Assembly: GCF_029867415.1 (NCBI RefSeq)
Contig: NW_026705234.1
Coordinates: 434,001-498,000 of the forward strand
Origin: Vicia villosa
Taxonomy: Eukaryota > Streptophyta > Magnoliopsida > Fabales > Fabaceae
Reading direction: 5' to 3'
DNA: 64,000 bases
Shown here: piece by piece, positions 10,021 through 21,106 of the stretch
How the letters are laid out: every line of letters begins with the position of its first letter
Position numbering within the stretch: position 1 is the first letter of the stretch
The notes under the pieces: model-generated
The model's database searches: none
The model's input: only the letters and a program-made list of their open reading frames with translations
Told to the model about the DNA's origin: nothing
Position numbers and translations under genes: made by a program

Positions 10021-10350
10021 TAGGAGTGAACTAAGCCTAGAGTGATCGTGTTGATCAGTAGACTCTAGAAAAGTCTTAGGAGTGAACTAAGCAGTTGTTC
10101 CTGGAGTGATCAGGTTGTGATCAGAAGACTCTGGAAGACTTAGTTGCGGCTAAGTGGAAAACCATTGTAATCCGTGCGATTAGTGGATTAAATCCTCAGT
10201 TGAGGTAAATCATCTCTGCGGGGGTGGACTGGAGTAGCTTCGTTAACAGCGAACCAGGATAAAAATAATTGTGCATTTTATTTTTATCGCTCAAGATTTT
10301 AAGTCACACTTATTCAATCCCCCCCTTTCTAAGTGTTTTTCTATCCTTCA

Positions 10351-10368
10351 ATTGGCATCAGAGCGCCG
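10351..10368 (+). promoter_or_regulatory. Primer binding site of element B
   Basis: 'attggcatcagagcgccg' directly after the LTR, the same as in element A. It is an initiator tRNA-Met-type Copia primer site. Confidence 0.8.
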
Positions 10369-10437
10369 GTTCTAAGGTGCAAGCACTTAACCGTGTTTAG
10401 AAAAGATTCAGGAAGAGAAAAACGCTTCATTTAAAAG

Positions 10438-12357
10438 ATGGTTGATGAAAGTGAAAGGACTATACCTACACCTGCATCTACATCTGGCTCTGCTGAGCAA
10501 TACAACGGTAACAATGGTTATACTAGACCGCCGGTATTTGATGGTGAAAACTTTGAATACTGGAAAGATAAACTGGAGAGTTACTTTCTGGGTCTAGATG
10601 GTGATCTATGGGATCTTCTGATGGATGGTTACAAACATCCAGTAAATGCCAGAGGCGTGAAGCTGTCAAGGCAAGAAATGAATGATGACCAAAAGAAGCT
10701 CTTCAGGAATCATCATAAATGTAGAACTGTTTTGCTGAATGCTATCTCTCATGCTGAGTATGAGAAGATATCTAACAGGGAAACGGCCTATGACATATAT
10801 GAGTCCTTGAAAATGACTCATGAAGGAAATGCTCAAGTCAAGGAGACAAAAGCTCTTGCCTTAATCCAGAAGTATGAAGCCTTCAAGATGGAGGATGATG
10901 AAGACATTGAAAAGATGTTTTCGAGATTTCAAACTCTGACTGCTGGATTGAGAGTTCTTGACAAAGGATACACCAAGGCTGATCATGTAAAGAAGATCAT
11001 CAGAAGCTTACCCAGAAGATGGGGTCCGATGGTGACTGCATTCAAGATTGCGAAGAATCTGAATGAAGTTTCTCTGGAAGAGCTTATCAGTGCCTTGAGA
11101 AGCCATGAGATTGAGCTGGACGCAAATGAGCCTCAAAAGAAAGGTAAGTCTATTGCATTAAAATCTAATATCAAGAAATGCACTAACGCTTTTCAGGCTA
11201 GAGAAGAAGATCCTGAAGAATCAGAATCTGAAGAAGAAGATGAACTGTCCATGATTTCCAGAAGGCTAAACCAACTCTGGAAGACCAAGCAAAGGAAGTT
11301 CAGAGGCTTCAGAAGTTCAAGGAAATTTGAACGTGGAGAATCTTCTGATGAAAGAAGACTTGACAAGAAGAAGGTCATGTGCTATGAATGCAATGAGCCT
11401 GGACACTACAAGAATGAATGTCCAAATCTTCAGAAGGAAAGTCCCAAGAAAAAGTTTCATAAGAAGAAAGGTCTTATGGCAACCTGGGATGAGTCAGAAG
11501 ATGATTCAGAAGATGAGCAGGCCAACTGTGCGCTGATGGCGACAGAAGATGACGGATCAGAATCTACATCAGAATCAGATTCTGAAGAGGTATTTTCTGA
11601 ACTTACTAGAGATGAGTTAGTTTCCGGTCTAACTGAACTTCTGGAACTCAAGTCTCAGATCAGTCTCAAATACAAAATGCTGAAAAAGCAATTTGAATTT
11701 GAAACAAAGAAGCTTGAGTTGGAGAATTCTGAATTAAAGGAAAAACTTTTAAAATTATCCAATAATGTTGGATCTCCTTCTGATTCAGAAAAATCCACTC
11801 CCAGTCTGAACCATATTCTGAAAGAATATGATTTAAGTTTCAGGAAGTTCCTATCTAGAAGTATTGGCAGAAGTCAGCTAGCTTCTATGATATATGCTGT
11901 GTCTGGAAACAAAAGAGTTGGCATTGGTTATGAGGGTGAAACCCCATACAAACTTGAACCTGTTGATGAAATGAAAATTACATACAAGCCATTGTATGAT
12001 CAGTTCAAGTATGGCCACTCACATGATATTAGGCACACCTCACATGCACAAAGTTTTCACATTACACACACTAAGAAGCATGTGACACAACCTAGGAAAT
12101 ATCATGAAACTCACATTAAGAATTATCATGCTGTTCCTCCTATTGCTTACAATGTTAAACCCAAGTTCAATCAGAACTTGAGAAAATCTAACAAGAAAGG
12201 ACCCAAAAAGATGTGGGTACCTAAGGATAAGATTATTCCTATTGCAGATATCCTTGGCTGCAAGAAGGACAAAGCACAACATGTCATGGTACCTGGACTC
12301 TGGATGCTCGCGACACATGACAGGAAGAAGGTCTATGTTCCAAGACCTGGTGCTTAA
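10438..12357 (+). CDS. gag: Gag polyprotein of element B
   Basis: 639 residues with the same architecture as element A Gag: Copia Gag core (about 30-230), acidic/basic linkers, a CCHC zinc knuckle CYECNEPGHYKNEC at about 315-328, then a probable coiled coil. The N-terminal about 12 residues differ from A. The terminal about 38 codons overlap pol in another frame and look like a frame-shifted reading of the protease start. The true Gag end, if a frameshift is used, would be near 12290. Gag forms the cytoplasmic particle and binds RNA through the knuckle. Intact and very likely functional. Confidence 0.93.
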   Translation: MVDESERTIPTPASTSGSAEQYNGNNGYTRPPVFDGENFEYWKDKLESYFLGLDGDLWDLLMDGYKHPVNARGVKLSRQEMNDDQKKLFRNHHKCRTVLLNAISHAEYEKISNRETAYDIYESLKMTHEGNAQVKETKALALIQKYEAFKMEDDEDIEKMFSRFQTLTAGLRVLDKGYTKADHVKKIIRSLPRRWGPMVTAFKIAKNLNEVSLEELISALRSHEIELDANEPQKKGKSIALKSNIKKCTNAFQAREEDPEESESEEEDELSMISRRLNQLWKTKQRKFRGFRSSRKFERGESSDERRLDKKKVMCYECNEPGHYKNECPNLQKESPKKKFHKKKGLMATWDESEDDSEDEQANCALMATEDDGSESTSESDSEEVFSELTRDELVSGLTELLELKSQISLKYKMLKKQFEFETKKLELENSELKEKLLKLSNNVGSPSDSEKSTPSLNHILKEYDLSFRKFLSRSIGRSQLASMIYAVSGNKRVGIGYEGETPYKLEPVDEMKITYKPLYDQFKYGHSHDIRHTSHAQSFHITHTKKHVTQPRKYHETHIKNYHAVPPIAYNVKPKFNQNLRKSNKKGPKKMWVPKDKIIPIADILGCKKDKAQHVMVPGLWMLATHDRKKVYVPRPGA

Positions 12358-15300
12358 GTCTGGAGGAGAAGTCAAGTTCGGAGGAGATCAGAAGGGCAAG
12401 ATAATTGGCTCTGGAACTATAAAATCTGGTAACTCTCCTTCCATCTCTAATGTACTTCTTGTAGAAGGATTAACACATAACCTTTTATCTATCAGTCAAT
12501 TAAGTGACAATGGTTATGATATAATCTTTAATCAAGAGTCTTGCAAGGCTGTAAATCAGAAGGATGGCTCAATCCTATTTACAGGCAAGAGGAAGAACAA
12601 CATTTATAAGACAGATCTGCAAGATCTTATGAGTCAGAAGGTGACTTGTCTTATGTCTGTTTCTGAAGAGCAGTGGGTCTGGCACAGGAGATTAGGTCAT
12701 GCTAGTTTGAGAAAGATCTCTCAAATTAACAAACTGAATCTTGTCAGAGGACTCCCTAATCTGAAATTCCAATCAGATGCTCTTTGTGAAGCATGTCAGA
12801 AGGGCAAGTTCTCCAAACCTGCATTCAAGTCTAAGAATGTTGTTTCTACCTCAAGGCCATTAGAACTCTTGCACATTGATCTGTTTGGACCAGTCAAAAC
12901 AGCATCTGTCAGAGGAAAGAAATATGGATTAGTCATCGTAGATGATTATAGCCGCTGGACATGGGTAAAATTCTTAAAACACAAGGATGAGACTCATTCA
13001 GTGTTCTTTGATTTCTGCATTCAGATTCAATCTGAAAAAGAGTGTAAAATCATAAAGGTCAGAAGTGATCATGGTGGTGAATTTGAGAACAAATCCTTTG
13101 AAGAATTCTTCAAAGAAAATGGTATTGCCCATGATTTCTCTTGTCCTAGAACTCCACAGCAAAATGGGGTTGTAGAACGAAAGAATAGGACTCTTCAAGA
13201 AATGGCCAGAACCATGATCAATGAAACCAATATGGCTAAGCATTTCTGGGCAGAAGCAATAAACACTGCATGTTATATTCAGAATAGAATCTCTATCAGA
13301 CCTATTCTAAACAAGACTCCCTATGAATTGTGGAAGAATAGAAAGCCCAACATTTCATATTTCCATCCTTTTGGATGTGTATGCTTTATTCTGAACACTA
13401 AAGATCATCTTGGTAAGTTTGATTCCAAAGCTCAAAAGTGTTTCCTTCTTGGATATTCTGAACGCTCAAAAGGCTACAGGGTATACAATACTGAAACATT
13501 GGTTGTAGAAGAATCAATCAATATCAGGTTTGATGATAAGCTTGGTTCTGAAAAACCAAAGCAAGTTGATAATTTTGCAGGTTGTGATATTGACATATCA
13601 GAAGTTGTTGAGCCAAGAAGCAACGCATCAGAAGCAGAGCTCCTCAGAAGCAAAGAATCTGAAGATCAAGTAACAGCTTCTCTGGAGGATCTAAGTATTT
13701 CTGAAGAACCATCTGTCAGAAGATCATCCAGACTCATCTCTGGTCATTCAGAAGATGTCATTCTTGGAAAGAAGGATGATCCAATCAGAACAAGAGCATT
13801 CCTTAGGAACAATGCAGACTGTCAATTAGGTCTTGTATCTTTGATCGAGCCAACTTCTGTTGATCATGCTCTAGAAGATCCAGACTGGATAATTGCTATG
13901 CAAGAAGAACTAAATCAGTTTACAAGGAATGATGTTTGGGATCTTGTTCCTAGACCAGATGGATTCAACATAATTGGTACAAAATGGGTCTTCAGAAACA
14001 AGCTTAGTGAGAAAGGTGAAGTGGTAAGGAACAAAGCCAGACTGGTGGCTCAGGGTTATAGTCAGCAAGAAGGGATTGACTACACAGAAACCTTTGCACC
14101 AGTGGCCAGGTTAGAGTCTATTCGTCTATTAATTTCTTTTGCCACTCAACATAACATCACTCTCTATCAGATGGATGTTAAGAGTGCCTTCTTAAATGGT
14201 TATATAGATGAAGAAGTTTATGTCCATCAACCTCCTGGTTTTGAAGACTCTATGTCTCCTAATCATGTTTTTAAACTTAAGAAATCATTGTATGGATTGA
14301 AACAGGCTCCCAGAGCTTGGTATGAACGCTTAAGTTCTTTCCTTCTAGATAATGGTTTCACTAGAGGAAAAGTGGACACTACTCTCTTTTGTAAAACCTT
14401 TGAAAAGGATATTTTAATTTGTCAAATATATGTAGATGATATTATTTTTGGAACATCTAATGCTACACTTGGAAAGGAGTTTGCTAAGTCTATGCAGGCT
14501 GAGTTTGAAATGAGCATGATGGGAGAACTCAAGTATTTCCTTGGAATACAAATAAATCAAACATCAGAAGGAACGTATGTTCACCAAACCAAGTATGTGA
14601 AGGAACTTCTGAAGAAGTTCAATCTTCTAGACTGCAAAGAAGCCAAAACTCCTATGCATCCAACATGCATCCTAGGTAAGGATGAGGTAAGTAAGAAGGT
14701 AGATCAGAAGCTATACAGAGGTATGATTGGATCTCTTCTATATCTGACTGCTTCTAGACCTGACATTCTGTTCAGTGTTTGTTTGTGTGCTAGATTCCAA
14801 TCGGATCCTAGAAAATCTCATTTAACTGCTGTTAAGAGGATTCTAAGGTATCTGAAAGGTACTACTAATGTTGGTTTAGTTTACAGAAAATCTAAAGAAT
14901 ACAACTTAGTAGGATTCTGCGATGCTGATTATGCTGGAGACAGAATTGAAAGAAAAAGTACTTCAGGAAGTTGCCAATTTCTTGGAAGTCACTTAATCTC
15001 CTGGTACAGCAAGAAGCAAGCAACCATTGCTCTATCAACCACAGAAGCAGAATATGTCGCAGCTGCTGGTTGTAGTACACAGATGCTCTGGATGAAAAGT
15101 CAGTTAGAAGATTATCAGATATTTGAGAGTAACATTCCTATATTCTGTGATAATACTTCTGCTATATGTTTATCTAAGAATCCTATTCTTCATTCAAAAG
15201 CTAAACATATTGAGATAAAACATCATTTCATAAGGGACTATGTTCAGAAGGGTGTTATATCTTTAAACTTTGTTGATACAGACCATCAATGGGCTGATAT

Positions 15301-15376
15301 CTTTACAAAACCCCTGGCTGAAGATAGGTTTAAGTTCATTCTGAAGAACATCAGTATGGATTTATGCCCAGAATGA
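12242..15376 (+). CDS. pol: Pol polyprotein of element B (protease, integrase, RT, RNase H)
   Basis: An open frame of 1044 codons, +1 relative to gag and overlapping it by 116 bp. Domains in Copia order: aspartic protease DSGC at residues 19-22; GAG-pre-integrase and zinc finger (HRRLGH near 147, CEACQKGK near 182); integrase catalytic triad D213, D276, E312 with the expected D35E spacing; reverse transcriptase with YVDD at 730-733; RNase H with D894, E935 and D970. All catalytic residues are present and there is no internal stop. The ATG at 12242 is only the first in the frame, and synthesis probably requires a ribosomal frameshift from gag. It makes and integrates the cDNA. The C-terminus reaches the normal Copia end. 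Confidence 0.93.
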   Translation: MQISLAARRTKHNMSWYLDSGCSRHMTGRRSMFQDLVLKSGGEVKFGGDQKGKIIGSGTIKSGNSPSISNVLLVEGLTHNLLSISQLSDNGYDIIFNQESCKAVNQKDGSILFTGKRKNNIYKTDLQDLMSQKVTCLMSVSEEQWVWHRRLGHASLRKISQINKLNLVRGLPNLKFQSDALCEACQKGKFSKPAFKSKNVVSTSRPLELLHIDLFGPVKTASVRGKKYGLVIVDDYSRWTWVKFLKHKDETHSVFFDFCIQIQSEKECKIIKVRSDHGGEFENKSFEEFFKENGIAHDFSCPRTPQQNGVVERKNRTLQEMARTMINETNMAKHFWAEAINTACYIQNRISIRPILNKTPYELWKNRKPNISYFHPFGCVCFILNTKDHLGKFDSKAQKCFLLGYSERSKGYRVYNTETLVVEESINIRFDDKLGSEKPKQVDNFAGCDIDISEVVEPRSNASEAELLRSKESEDQVTASLEDLSISEEPSVRRSSRLISGHSEDVILGKKDDPIRTRAFLRNNADCQLGLVSLIEPTSVDHALEDPDWIIAMQEELNQFTRNDVWDLVPRPDGFNIIGTKWVFRNKLSEKGEVVRNKARLVAQGYSQQEGIDYTETFAPVARLESIRLLISFATQHNITLYQMDVKSAFLNGYIDEEVYVHQPPGFEDSMSPNHVFKLKKSLYGLKQAPRAWYERLSSFLLDNGFTRGKVDTTLFCKTFEKDILICQIYVDDIIFGTSNATLGKEFAKSMQAEFEMSMMGELKYFLGIQINQTSEGTYVHQTKYVKELLKKFNLLDCKEAKTPMHPTCILGKDEVSKKVDQKLYRGMIGSLLYLTASRPDILFSVCLCARFQSDPRKSHLTAVKRILRYLKGTTNVGLVYRKSKEYNLVGFCDADYAGDRIERKSTSGSCQFLGSHLISWYSKKQATIALSTTEAEYVAAAGCSTQMLWMKSQLEDYQIFESNIPIFCDNTSAICLSKNPILHSKAKHIEIKHHFIRDYVQKGVISLNFVDTDHQWADIFTKPLAEDRFKFILKNISMDLCPE

Positions 15377-15830
15377 GAAGATGAGAATTTCTCATGTATG
15401 AGTATCTTCTGAAATGAATGTGGAACATTTTTTTTAATCAGAAGTTCTGATTGAATTCGTTTAGAAATTATGATTCGGTTATTACTAACGTTTCATTGTC
15501 TAAGTTGATTCAGAACATCTTGTAAAGCAAAACAGCTGTTACGCTTTATCTCGGGATGGTAAACCTGCCATTACTATTCATGGATAAGCGCGCGTGCAGT
15601 TGAAGGGACGCCGACCATAGGTAACTGTGCCAGTCACTTCATTTGTCTTTATTATCTCTCCTCACGTCACGTAACATTAAATGCTTTTCATCATTCGTTT
15701 CATTTTATTTTCCTTTAAATACTCTTCAAAATGGTTTTCGGTTTCCTATCTCCTTGTTTCCTTCTTAAAGATTGTCTCTCCCTCTCTTCCTTATCAAACC
15801 CTACCTGTTCATTTTTTTTGCAAACTCATC
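15377..15830 (+). other. pol to env-like spacer of element B
   Basis: Non-coding. It shares the 'gccgacc.taggtaactgt' block with element A and ends in a CT-rich run (15770-15790) before the env-like ATG, as in A. Confidence 0.6.
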
Positions 15831-16220
15831 ATGAATTCTTCTTCAAAACCAGCAAATAATGAGAATGATAGAAACAACAAACGAAAAGCTGTTGAAACAT
15901 CATCTTCCAAACCCAAAAAGATCAAAATCACCTATGATCCTCTCAAGGTGAATCCTTTCGAAGCAATGCTGTCTGGAAATTATTCTAGACGTGTGTTTCA
16001 TCCTCCTGGTGAAAGCCCTCCATCATCTCCATCTTCTTCCTCATCTCTCGACCTTCAAGACTCAGCTTCCTCTGATTTTTCCTCTCCCTTAATCTCTTCT
16101 GAAGACATCTCTTCATCTTCACCCGCTGAGGATGTTGTCTCTGGAAAAGGTGGTGGAAGATCTGCTGCAGGACCAAGTCTCCCTGATCCCTCGCCTGAAA
16201 GCCCTAGAAGCAGTCAATGA
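15831..16220 (+). CDS. Shortened env-like ORF of element B
   Basis: The start 'atgaattcttcttcaaaaccagc' matches the context of the element A env-like ATG (MNSSS-type start). About 129 codons follow: a basic nuclear-localisation-like stretch (KRKAVETSSSKPKKIKITYD, about 21-40), then Ser/Pro-rich sequence. The large N-terminal plant-transposon domain and the C-terminal coiled coil of the 820-residue version in A are absent. It is probably an internal deletion derivative, the frame having closed on a natural-looking stop. A longer in-frame start at 15681 lies in the CT-rich leader and is less likely. Confidence 0.6.
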   Translation: MNSSSKPANNENDRNNKRKAVETSSSKPKKIKITYDPLKVNPFEAMLSGNYSRRVFHPPGESPPSSPSSSSSLDLQDSASSDFSSPLISSEDISSSSPAEDVVSGKGGGRSAAGPSLPDPSPESPRSSQ

Positions 16221-17425
16221 GGCGTTTCACTCCTTCATGGCATGCTGGCACAGACATGGTCTTAGCTAGGGTCCTAGGATTTGGTCTCAGTAGTTTTATT
16301 TTTCTTTGTTGCACATCTTTTGTAATCCTTTTTTTTGATTTATTCAATGAAAAAGTTTCTTTGTGTTTTACATTCCAGTAAATGTTTTCTTTTGTCGTTT
16401 TATACATCTGAATCTTTTTATATATACTTTTTGATGTTATGACAAAAAGGGGGAGAAAGATAAATGATAAATGATTTGATTAAATCTATCAGTTGCTGGG
16501 TAAAGGCTCCCACACATTCACTAACATGAACTGCAAGTTCTATATGGTTTAAGTGTTTTGCAGGTACAAAGAAGTGAAGTGAATCTTCAAAGCAAACACT
16601 AGAAGCAAAACCATTGAAACTGAAGCAAGCTGAGTGCTGTCAAGCTTCAGAGATCAGAAGCAAGAAAGAAGAATGAATCAGAAGCACTGATAATAGAATT
16701 TGTCTATCCTGTTCTGACAAAATTCTATTTGCCCTGATACACATAATGTTATGGCTCTGATACATTATTTGCTCTAATACATGTTTTTAGCCTAAAATGC
16801 TCTGATACATTTGGCTCTGATACATATCATGTATTTGAATATACATTTTATGTTCTAACTCGTTCATGCTGACTTTTGTCGTTTAGTTTTTGTTCTGTAA
16901 CATTTCAGGATGTAGAGATGCTCAAATGATGCTCTGGTACATTCAACAATGTTCTGATACAAATCTAGCATGAAGTGATGTTAGTAGACATTCAAAGTTC
17001 TGAAGCTATCCGAGGGAAGCAGAAATCAGAAGATGTGAATGTTCTAAAAGATCCAGAAATTCAAGTTCTGAAGCTGTCCTGAATGGAAGCAGAAGTCAGA
17101 AGCTGTGAATGTTCTGAAGATCAAAGAAATTCAAGTTCTGAAGCTGTCCAATGGAAGCAGAAGTCAGAAGCTATGGATTCTCTGAAGGCAGAAGCTCATA
17201 TGATCGTCTCTACCGAAATAATCAGGGAAGTCTTTTATTAAAGTTCTTCGAGTATTTATTTCAGGGGGAGATTATTTATCTCAGGGGGAGATTGTTAATC
17301 TCAGGGGGAGACATATTCATATGCTTATGCTATAGCTGTGTAATTTGTCTTTTGCCGTCTACTCTTTCTGATCGCAAATTCATATCATTTATATATGTTT
17401 TTGTCATCATCAAAAAGGGGGAGAT
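16221..17425 (+). other. 3' untranslated region of element B
   Basis: Non-coding. It contains an internal polypurine tract (16444-16457), 'ctctgatacat' phrases, 70-bp-type repeats (16995-17175), three 'tcagggggaga' tracts (17264-17309) and the terminal tract touching the LTR. Open frames here are chance readings through repeats. Confidence 0.75.
17412..17425 (+). promoter_or_regulatory. Terminal polypurine tract of element B
   Basis: 'aaaaagggggagat' ends at the first base of the 3' LTR (17426), the expected position for the plus-strand primer. Three further 'cagggggaga' tracts lie 100-150 bp upstream. Confidence 0.8.
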
Positions 17426-18722
17426 TGTTAGAACAAGATTTGTTCTTATCAATTATCTTAGTTTTGATGATAACAATAATATGAATTTTGCTTAAGATAA
17501 TATGGTACTCTAATCCAATGCAATTTCCCTTTCAGGAAATATATATAAAGAGTACGCATAATTCAGCGCTCAGAAGATGTGTCTCAAATGGTTCAGCATG
17601 CAACATCAGAACATGGTCTGGCAAGACATCAGAAGATGGTCGAAGCAGAATCAGAACATGGGTCTATGGAAGCATCAGAAGAACATGAGATCAGAAGCAC
17701 TGAAGATCAGAAGATGGTATCACGCTCAGAAGCACTTCAAGGTCAGAAGATCAGAAGATGCTGTGCACCAAGCTGTTTGACTCTGATGATATTCAAACGT
17801 CGTATTCACAAACATCAGATCAGAAGGAAGTACACGTGGCAGACTACGCTGACTGACAAAAGGAACGTTAAAGCTACTAAAGGCTACGTCAGTAGACACA
17901 GCGTGAACAAGGCTCGAGGTAGTTGACAAAAGCGTATAACATTAAATGCAAAGCTGTACGGAACACGCAAAGCATTAAATGCATTCAACGGTCATCTTCT
18001 CAACGCCTATAAATATGAAGTTCTGATGAGAAGCAAGGTTAACGATTTTCGCACCAATACAATTCAAATTCACTTGCTGAAACTCTGTTCAAATCAAAAC
18101 TCAGAATCTTCATCTTCATCAAAGCTCACTACATTGCTGTTGTAATATCTTAGTGAGATTAAGCTTAAATTGTAAGAGAAATATCACAGTTGTGATTATC
18201 GCTTTTTAGAAGCATTTGTAAACTCTTGAATAGATTACATTAAGTTGTAAGGAACTAGAGTGATCAGTTGATCAGTATACTCTAGGAAGTCTTAGCAGTT
18301 AGCTGAGCAGGAAGTCTTGGCAGTTGGCTGAGCAGGAAGTCTTGGCAGTTGGCTGAGCAGGAAGTCTTGGCAGTTGGCTGAGCAGAAAGTCTTAGGAGTG
18401 AACTAAGCCTAGAGTGATCGTGTTGATCAGTAGACTCTAGAAAAGTCTTAGGAGTGAACTAAGCAGTTGTTCCTGGAGTGATCAGGTTGTGATCAGAAGA
18501 CTCTGGAAGACTTAGTTGCGGCTAAGTGGAAAACCATTGTAATCCGTGCGATTAGTGGATTAAATCCTCAGTTGAGGTAAATCATCTCTGCGGGGGTGGA
18601 CTGGAGTAGCTTCGTTAACAGCGAACCAGGATAAAAATAATTGTGCATTTTATTTTTATCGCTCAAGATTTTAAGTCACACTTATTCAATCCCCCCCTTT
18701 CTAAGTGTTTTTCTATCCTTCA
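17426..18722 (+). repeat. 3' LTR of element B (1297 bp)
   Basis: Same length as 9054-10350 and no mismatch found by eye, including the 25-bp repeat array and the seven-C tract near the end. It is followed by the second CTAAG. Confidence 0.93.
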
Positions 18723-19035
18723 CTAAGGATCTAAAGAAATTCTAGTTCTGAAGCTGTCCAATGGAAGCAGAAGTCAGAAGCTATGAATTCTCTGAAGACA
18801 GAAGCTTATGTGATTGTCTCTACCGAAATAATCAGGGAAGTCTTTTATTAAAGTTCTTCGAGTATTTATTTCAGGGGGAGATTATTTATCTCAGGGGGAG
18901 ATTGTTAATCTCAGGGGGAGACATATTCATATGCTTATGCTATAGCTGTGTAATTTGTCTTTTGCCGTCTGCTCTTTCTGATCGCAAATTCATATCATTT
19001 ATATATGTTTTTGTCATCATCAAAAAGGGGGAGAT
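18723..19035 (+). other. 3' untranslated region of element A, right part, with polypurine tract
   Basis: It resumes element A after B with CTAAG, then 'ttctgaagctgtcc' repeat material, three 'cagggggaga' tracts (18874-18919) and the terminal tract 'aaaaagggggagat' at 19022-19035 against the 3' LTR. It closely matches 17100-17425 of element B. Confidence 0.85.
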
Positions 19036-19370
19036 TGTTAGAACAAGATTTGTTCTGATCAATTATCTTAGTTTTGATGATAACAATAATATGAATTTTG
19101 CTTAAGATAATATGGTACTCTAATCCAATGCAATTTCCTTTTCAGGAAATATATAAAGAGTATGCATAATTCAGCGCTCAGAAGCTTTGTCTCAAAGGGT
19201 TCAGCATGCAACATCAGAACATGGTCTGGCAAGACATCAGAAGATGGTCGAAGCAGAATCAGAACATGGGTCTATGGAAGCATCAGAAGAACATGAGATC
19301 AGAAGCACTGAAGTTCTGATGGTATCACGCACAGAAGCACTTCAAGGTCAGAAGATCAGAAGATGCTATG
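19036..19370 (+). repeat. 3' LTR of element A, first part
   Basis: 335 bp matching 1736-2070. It is interrupted after 'gatgctatg' by element C, and CTATG (19366-19370) is the target-site duplication. The rest continues at 34596. Confidence 0.92.
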
Positions 19371-21098
19371 TGTTGCACCCCAAAATTTGCCCATTTATTT
19401 ATTCCTGATTGGCTTTCACATCACATTCATATGCATACTTCATATAGTCCATTCATCCAATACATTTATTCATACCATTGTTACTATCCAAGAAAACTGA
19501 TGAAGAAGAGTTTCTATGTATGAGACATCCGGGATCAAAGGAGAGAGATTGAGAGTCTGACTGCACAATACCATTCCCATAGAAGTTCTCCTAAAGATCG
19601 AGATTTCATTCTCGCCAAAGCAAGGCTCTGATTAAAGGATACGAGCTTCAGATTCATCAAGATCGTCAAATTAGGGTTTTCGCCCAAAGTCAACCCTGTT
19701 GACTTTCTGAGCAATGCTTAATCAGAAAAATGGTTGCGGTTGCAAAAATATGGATGTCTGAGAGAAACATCATATACTGGAGTTCTTTGGTTGAAAATTG
19801 ATTGAGAATTGGATCAGAAGAGGATTAATCAGAAAATGCACCTGAAATTGGAAAGAATCGGAAAAGTTGACTTTTTGGTCAAAAATCAGGGTCAAATGTC
19901 AAATATTGACTTTTGGTGGAAAATCGGTCAAAGAAAGTCAATGGAAAAGAATAAAATCAAGAAAATGCAAAAGGTTACCAAATATGGAAATTAGTTAAAA
20001 AATGAAATTTCCAAAAGTGGAAGTTTCTAAACTTAGAAAAATTCTTGAAAGGTTGAAGATTTGGTTGACTAGCTCACTTCATGCAGATATTGCACGCATC
20101 TCAAGACATTTTTTCAAGACAAGCCCAACATAAAAAATGTTCAAATCATGGCCCGCTACAAATTTGTAGTTGGAAGTTTTTTCATTTGAAGTTTAGATCA
20201 AGAGTTATAAAGGTTTGAAGATTGAAGAAATTCATTTGTGCAAGTCATATTGCTGGGCAGAATTTCCAGGTCACGGGCAGCATTTTCACAAACACGTGGC
20301 GTGCCTTTTTGGAACTTGATTATAAGGAGCTAAAGATACTCATTCAACTCAATCTCAGTGTCTACATACTCTCCTCCATGATTTCTTTCAATTGGCATCA
20401 AAACCATGGCCATTGGATGTGTAATGAATGAGTTGGAATGACTCAAAGTCGTGACCTCACCAAGACATATTTTGGCCAAGGCAGAGGCCAAATCCCTGGG
20501 CATGCGCAAGCAATTTATCGAGCACGTGGTACGCCATTTTCAAACCATTTTTCTAGATGCTATGAACACTTTTAGGATCATAATGAAGCATCAGTATGTT
20601 CTATGCCATGCCCTCCCTCTAGTAAGCAAAGGAACATTCAAATTGGATATTTGGTTGCCAATCTATTGAGCTTTAAAGTCAGGATCCTGAAATTGCATTT
20701 GGTTGGTATCCAGGCAAAGTTTCGCGCACGCGATGCCTCAGTTGTGACACAACATGATTGAGGTCGTTTTGCTCATGCTTCCAGGCACTCTCTCGAGGAG
20801 CTTTCAACATCAAACTTCTTCTATCCAATGCCCTCTTCATATTGATCTTGAGTCTGAATCAAGTGGCGACCTACGGCATAAAATATAGTGACCTAAAGTG
20901 CACTACATGAACACATTCGCCGGGAGTGTCGACGTGATATAGTTGCAGCATGGTGCCATCATAACATTAGCATGGGTCCACACTTATTACTACAATTGCT
21001 ATGCAGTTTGCTGTACATGCGGAAAGCCAAGAGTATCTACCACACGATGCACTCTCTCCATGCAACCTCACCATAATACCATACACACACATAATCTC

Positions 21099-21106
21099 TA
21101 TATAAG
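21099..21106 (+). promoter_or_regulatory. TATA box of element C 5' LTR
   Basis: TATATAAG in 'aatctctatataagccaaagc', duplicated at 31897-31904 in the other LTR. It is about 1.7 kb into the LTR and a plausible U3 promoter. Confidence 0.5.

Larger units (their letters stand above)
9054..10350 (+). repeat. 5' LTR of element B (1297 bp)
   Basis: TG...CA ends, a TATA box (TATAAATA) at 9636-9643, and the primer site at 10351. It is identical in length and, as read, in sequence to 17426-18722. It shares its outline with the element A LTR but has a different 5' region and extra 25-bp repeat copies. Confidence 0.93.
9054..18722 (+). mobile_element. Element B: Sirevirus-type Copia retrotransposon with complete gag and pol
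   Basis: A 9669-bp unit with two 1297-bp LTRs (9054-10350 and 17426-18722) flanked by CTAAG (9049-9053 and 18723-18727), inserted in the 3' UTR of element A. Order: LTR, primer site, gag 10438-12357, pol 12242-15376 in the +1 frame, short env-like ORF 15831-16220, 3' UTR with 70-bp repeats and several polypurine tracts, LTR. I found no difference between the two LTRs by eye, so it is a very young insertion. It may still be mobile if the gag-pol frame change is read through; that is inference. Confidence 0.95.

Noticed and set aside
19809..19994. Small frames in the element C LTR, duplicated at 30607-30792 and neighbours
   Set aside because: Present in both LTRs because the LTR is duplicated. 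Lys-rich, no domain, non-coding.
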